A DNA stretch of 6,878 bases. It comes from Bacteroidota bacterium (GTDB taxonomy: Bacteria > CLD3 > SB21). This document shows positions 5,663 through 6,878 of this stretch, one piece after another (position 1 is the stretch's first letter; every line of letters starts with the position of its first letter). A program made the translations under genes and the position numbers. Below the pieces are notes generated by a model. It did not search any database, was not told where the DNA came from, and saw nothing but the letters and a program-made list of their open reading frames with translations. The stretch is taken from the NCBI GenBank assembly GCA_020438245.1, contig JAGQUY010000098.1, positions 1,706 to 8,583 of the forward strand. The letters are read 5' to 3'.

Positions 5663-6878
5663 TACCCTTTTCCCACCAGCGTTGAGAAATGAGATGGTAC
5701 ATCGCGGCATGTCGTTCCCGGGCGGAACGCAGCGTCTCATGGTTTTGCATATTGGGGTTGAAAGTTTTGCCCAGAGGCATGGGCGCTTCGGCAATGCTTC
5801 TCAAACTGCCAATGCCCTCCAGCGCCAAGATAGCTGCTCCGCGCGCGGAACCTTCAGGTTCTCCGGAATGCGTAATCGGTAAACCGATGACATCCGACAT
5901 CATCTGCGTAAGAGCGGCTGAATCCAAAAACCCGCCGCCCGAGGCAATAATTTTCTTGATCGTCATGTTCTGGCGGTTGAAAATATCATGGATCGCCGCA
6001 TATCGGAAGCAGACGCTTTCCATCGTCGCCCGGATGATATGATCCTTGTTTGTATTCAGGTTCAGACCGTACATCATGCCGCGGGCATTCTCGTGCCATC
6101 CCGTGCTGCGCTCACCCGCCCAAAACGGAAGTACAGTAAGCCCGTGACTGTCGGCGCCGACGGCATTCAATGCTTTGTCCACCGCCTTTTTGCCGCCTTT
6201 GATTTGCATGGCTGCACCCAACCACTTCCTTAGATTGCCGCCATCACTCAATGCGCCTCCCATCAAGAATCTTCTCTTATCGATACGGTACACCCATAAT
6301 TCCGGCGGGATGATCACCGAATCCGCTTCCCAGCAAACGCGGAGAGCCCCTGAAGTACCCATCACGATACACAGTTGGTCCTTGGCCACACAGCCGCTGC
6401 CCACATTGGAACTGGCTCCGTCTCCCACCGCCGGAAACCACGGAATTTCGGCCAACGACGGCCAGCGTTTTGCGTAAACCGACCTCAACCCTGACAAGGG
6501 TGTATCCAGGTCACCGAGTTCACTAAGGTTGTCCGGGGTAATCGGCAAAACGCCAAAAACCTTTTCATCCCATCGACAGGTGTTCTGATTCAGCAGGCCC
6601 GTTCCGGAAGCCATCGAAACGCCCACCACGCTCTTTCCGAAGAAGGTAAAATAGACAAACTCTCCGATCGACATCCAAGTTTGCGTCCTGGTAAAGGCGT
6701 CATGGTTTTCTTCATTCAGCCAAAGTAATTTGGCTGGCAGATAACTGGGGTGAAGCACACAACCGGTGCGACTGTGGATTTCTTCCGGATTTAGTTTTTG
6801 TTTCAGGACTTCAACTGCTGAGCGCGGTCGCGTGTCCGCCCACGAAATCAGTGCGGTCGTAGGTTTACCGGTCCTGTC
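5658..6878 (-). CDS. Gluconokinase-like FGGY-family carbohydrate kinase (5' end outside window)
   Basis: The enzyme would phosphorylate a sugar acid, most likely D-gluconate to 6-phosphogluconate, with ATP in the cytoplasm, feeding the pentose phosphate or Entner-Doudoroff route. The visible 406 residues are in frame to the window edge; roughly the first 90 of about 500 are missing. From the edge (residue 1) one sees ISWADTRPRSAVEVL near 11 and RTGCVLHPSYLPAKLLWL near 37, both typical of gluconate kinases. GDGASSNVGSGC at 152-163 holds the presumed catalytic Asp (153). Further motifs are MGTSGA near 173, PFWAGERSTGW at 251-261, the nucleotide-binding ASGGGFLDS at 312-320 and EPEGSARGAA at 340-349. 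The PFxAGER and HPSY motifs favour gluconokinase over xylulokinase or glycerol kinase, but substrate prediction in this family is not fully safe. It is the first visible gene of a three-gene run with two lipoprotein genes. Confidence 0.87.
   Translation of the reverse strand, partial: DRTGKPTTALISWADTRPRSAVEVLKQKLNPEEIHSRTGCVLHPSYLPAKLLWLNEENHDAFTRTQTWMSIGEFVYFTFFGKSVVGVSMASGTGLLNQNTCRWDEKVFGVLPITPDNLSELGDLDTPLSGLRSVYAKRWPSLAEIPWFPAVGDGASSNVGSGCVAKDQLCIVMGTSGALRVCWEADSVIIPPELWVYRIDKRRFLMGGALSDGGNLRKWLGAAMQIKGGKKAVDKALNAVGADSHGLTVLPFWAGERSTGWHENARGMMYGLNLNTNKDHIIRATMESVCFRYAAIHDIFNRQNMTIKKIIASGGGFLDSAALTQMMSDVIGLPITHSGEPEGSARGAAILALEGIGSLRSIAEAPMPLGKTFNPNMQNHETLRSARERHAAMYHLISQRWWEKGM

Noticed and set aside
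6756..6758. GTG as the start codon of the kinase gene
   Set aside because: The frame stays open for 40 more codons to the window edge, and these carry conserved family motifs (WADTR, RTGC), so the gene is truncated by the window and does not start here.

Overview
The window carries five protein-coding genes, four of them complete, plus a short 3' remnant of what is probably a sixth at the left edge. Nothing in it fixes the taxonomy. Four traits together fit a Gram-negative, diderm, free-living bacterium near the Bacteroidota/Chlorobiota/Ignavibacteriota or Acidobacteriota side of the tree: a very large exported BNR/Asp-box 'VPS10-like' protein, small Cys-anchored lipoproteins beginning MKK, an ArsM of the short bacterial type, and intermediate base composition. 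Strong GGAGG Shine-Dalgarno sites stand before all four visible starts, which argues against typical Bacteroidia or Flavobacteriia, where such sites are weak or absent. This placement is an inference.

Left part, plus strand (1-956). A short open tail (2-76) resembles the C-terminus of an ArsR-type repressor. It is followed by a complete arsM for an arsenite S-adenosylmethionine methyltransferase (107-895). A strong hairpin terminator at 925-956 can work in both directions, which suits the convergent arrangement with the next gene.

Middle part, minus strand (1056-4264). One large gene, best started at 4130, encodes a secreted protein of 1024 residues. It has at least eleven Asp-box repeats, so a beta-propeller-like region, then a beta-rich part and a helical tail. 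It sits alone, separated from the genes upstream of it by a terminator-like hairpin at 4228-4264.

Right part, minus strand (4306-6878). Three genes lie in a row with short gaps, so probably in one transcript: a gluconokinase-like FGGY sugar kinase (5' end outside the window), a 135-residue lipoprotein that starts with TTG, and a 280-residue lipoprotein. The two gaps before the lipoprotein genes share the same layout: an identical 12-mer, 26 or 27 bases, an identical GGGAGGTG ribosome site, four bases, then the start codon. In both, the ribosome site can pair with a pyrimidine-rich stretch just upstream. This repeated leader is the least expected structure in the window. I see no CRISPR array, transposase, integrase, tRNA or rRNA, and no clear sign of a new defence or mobile system.
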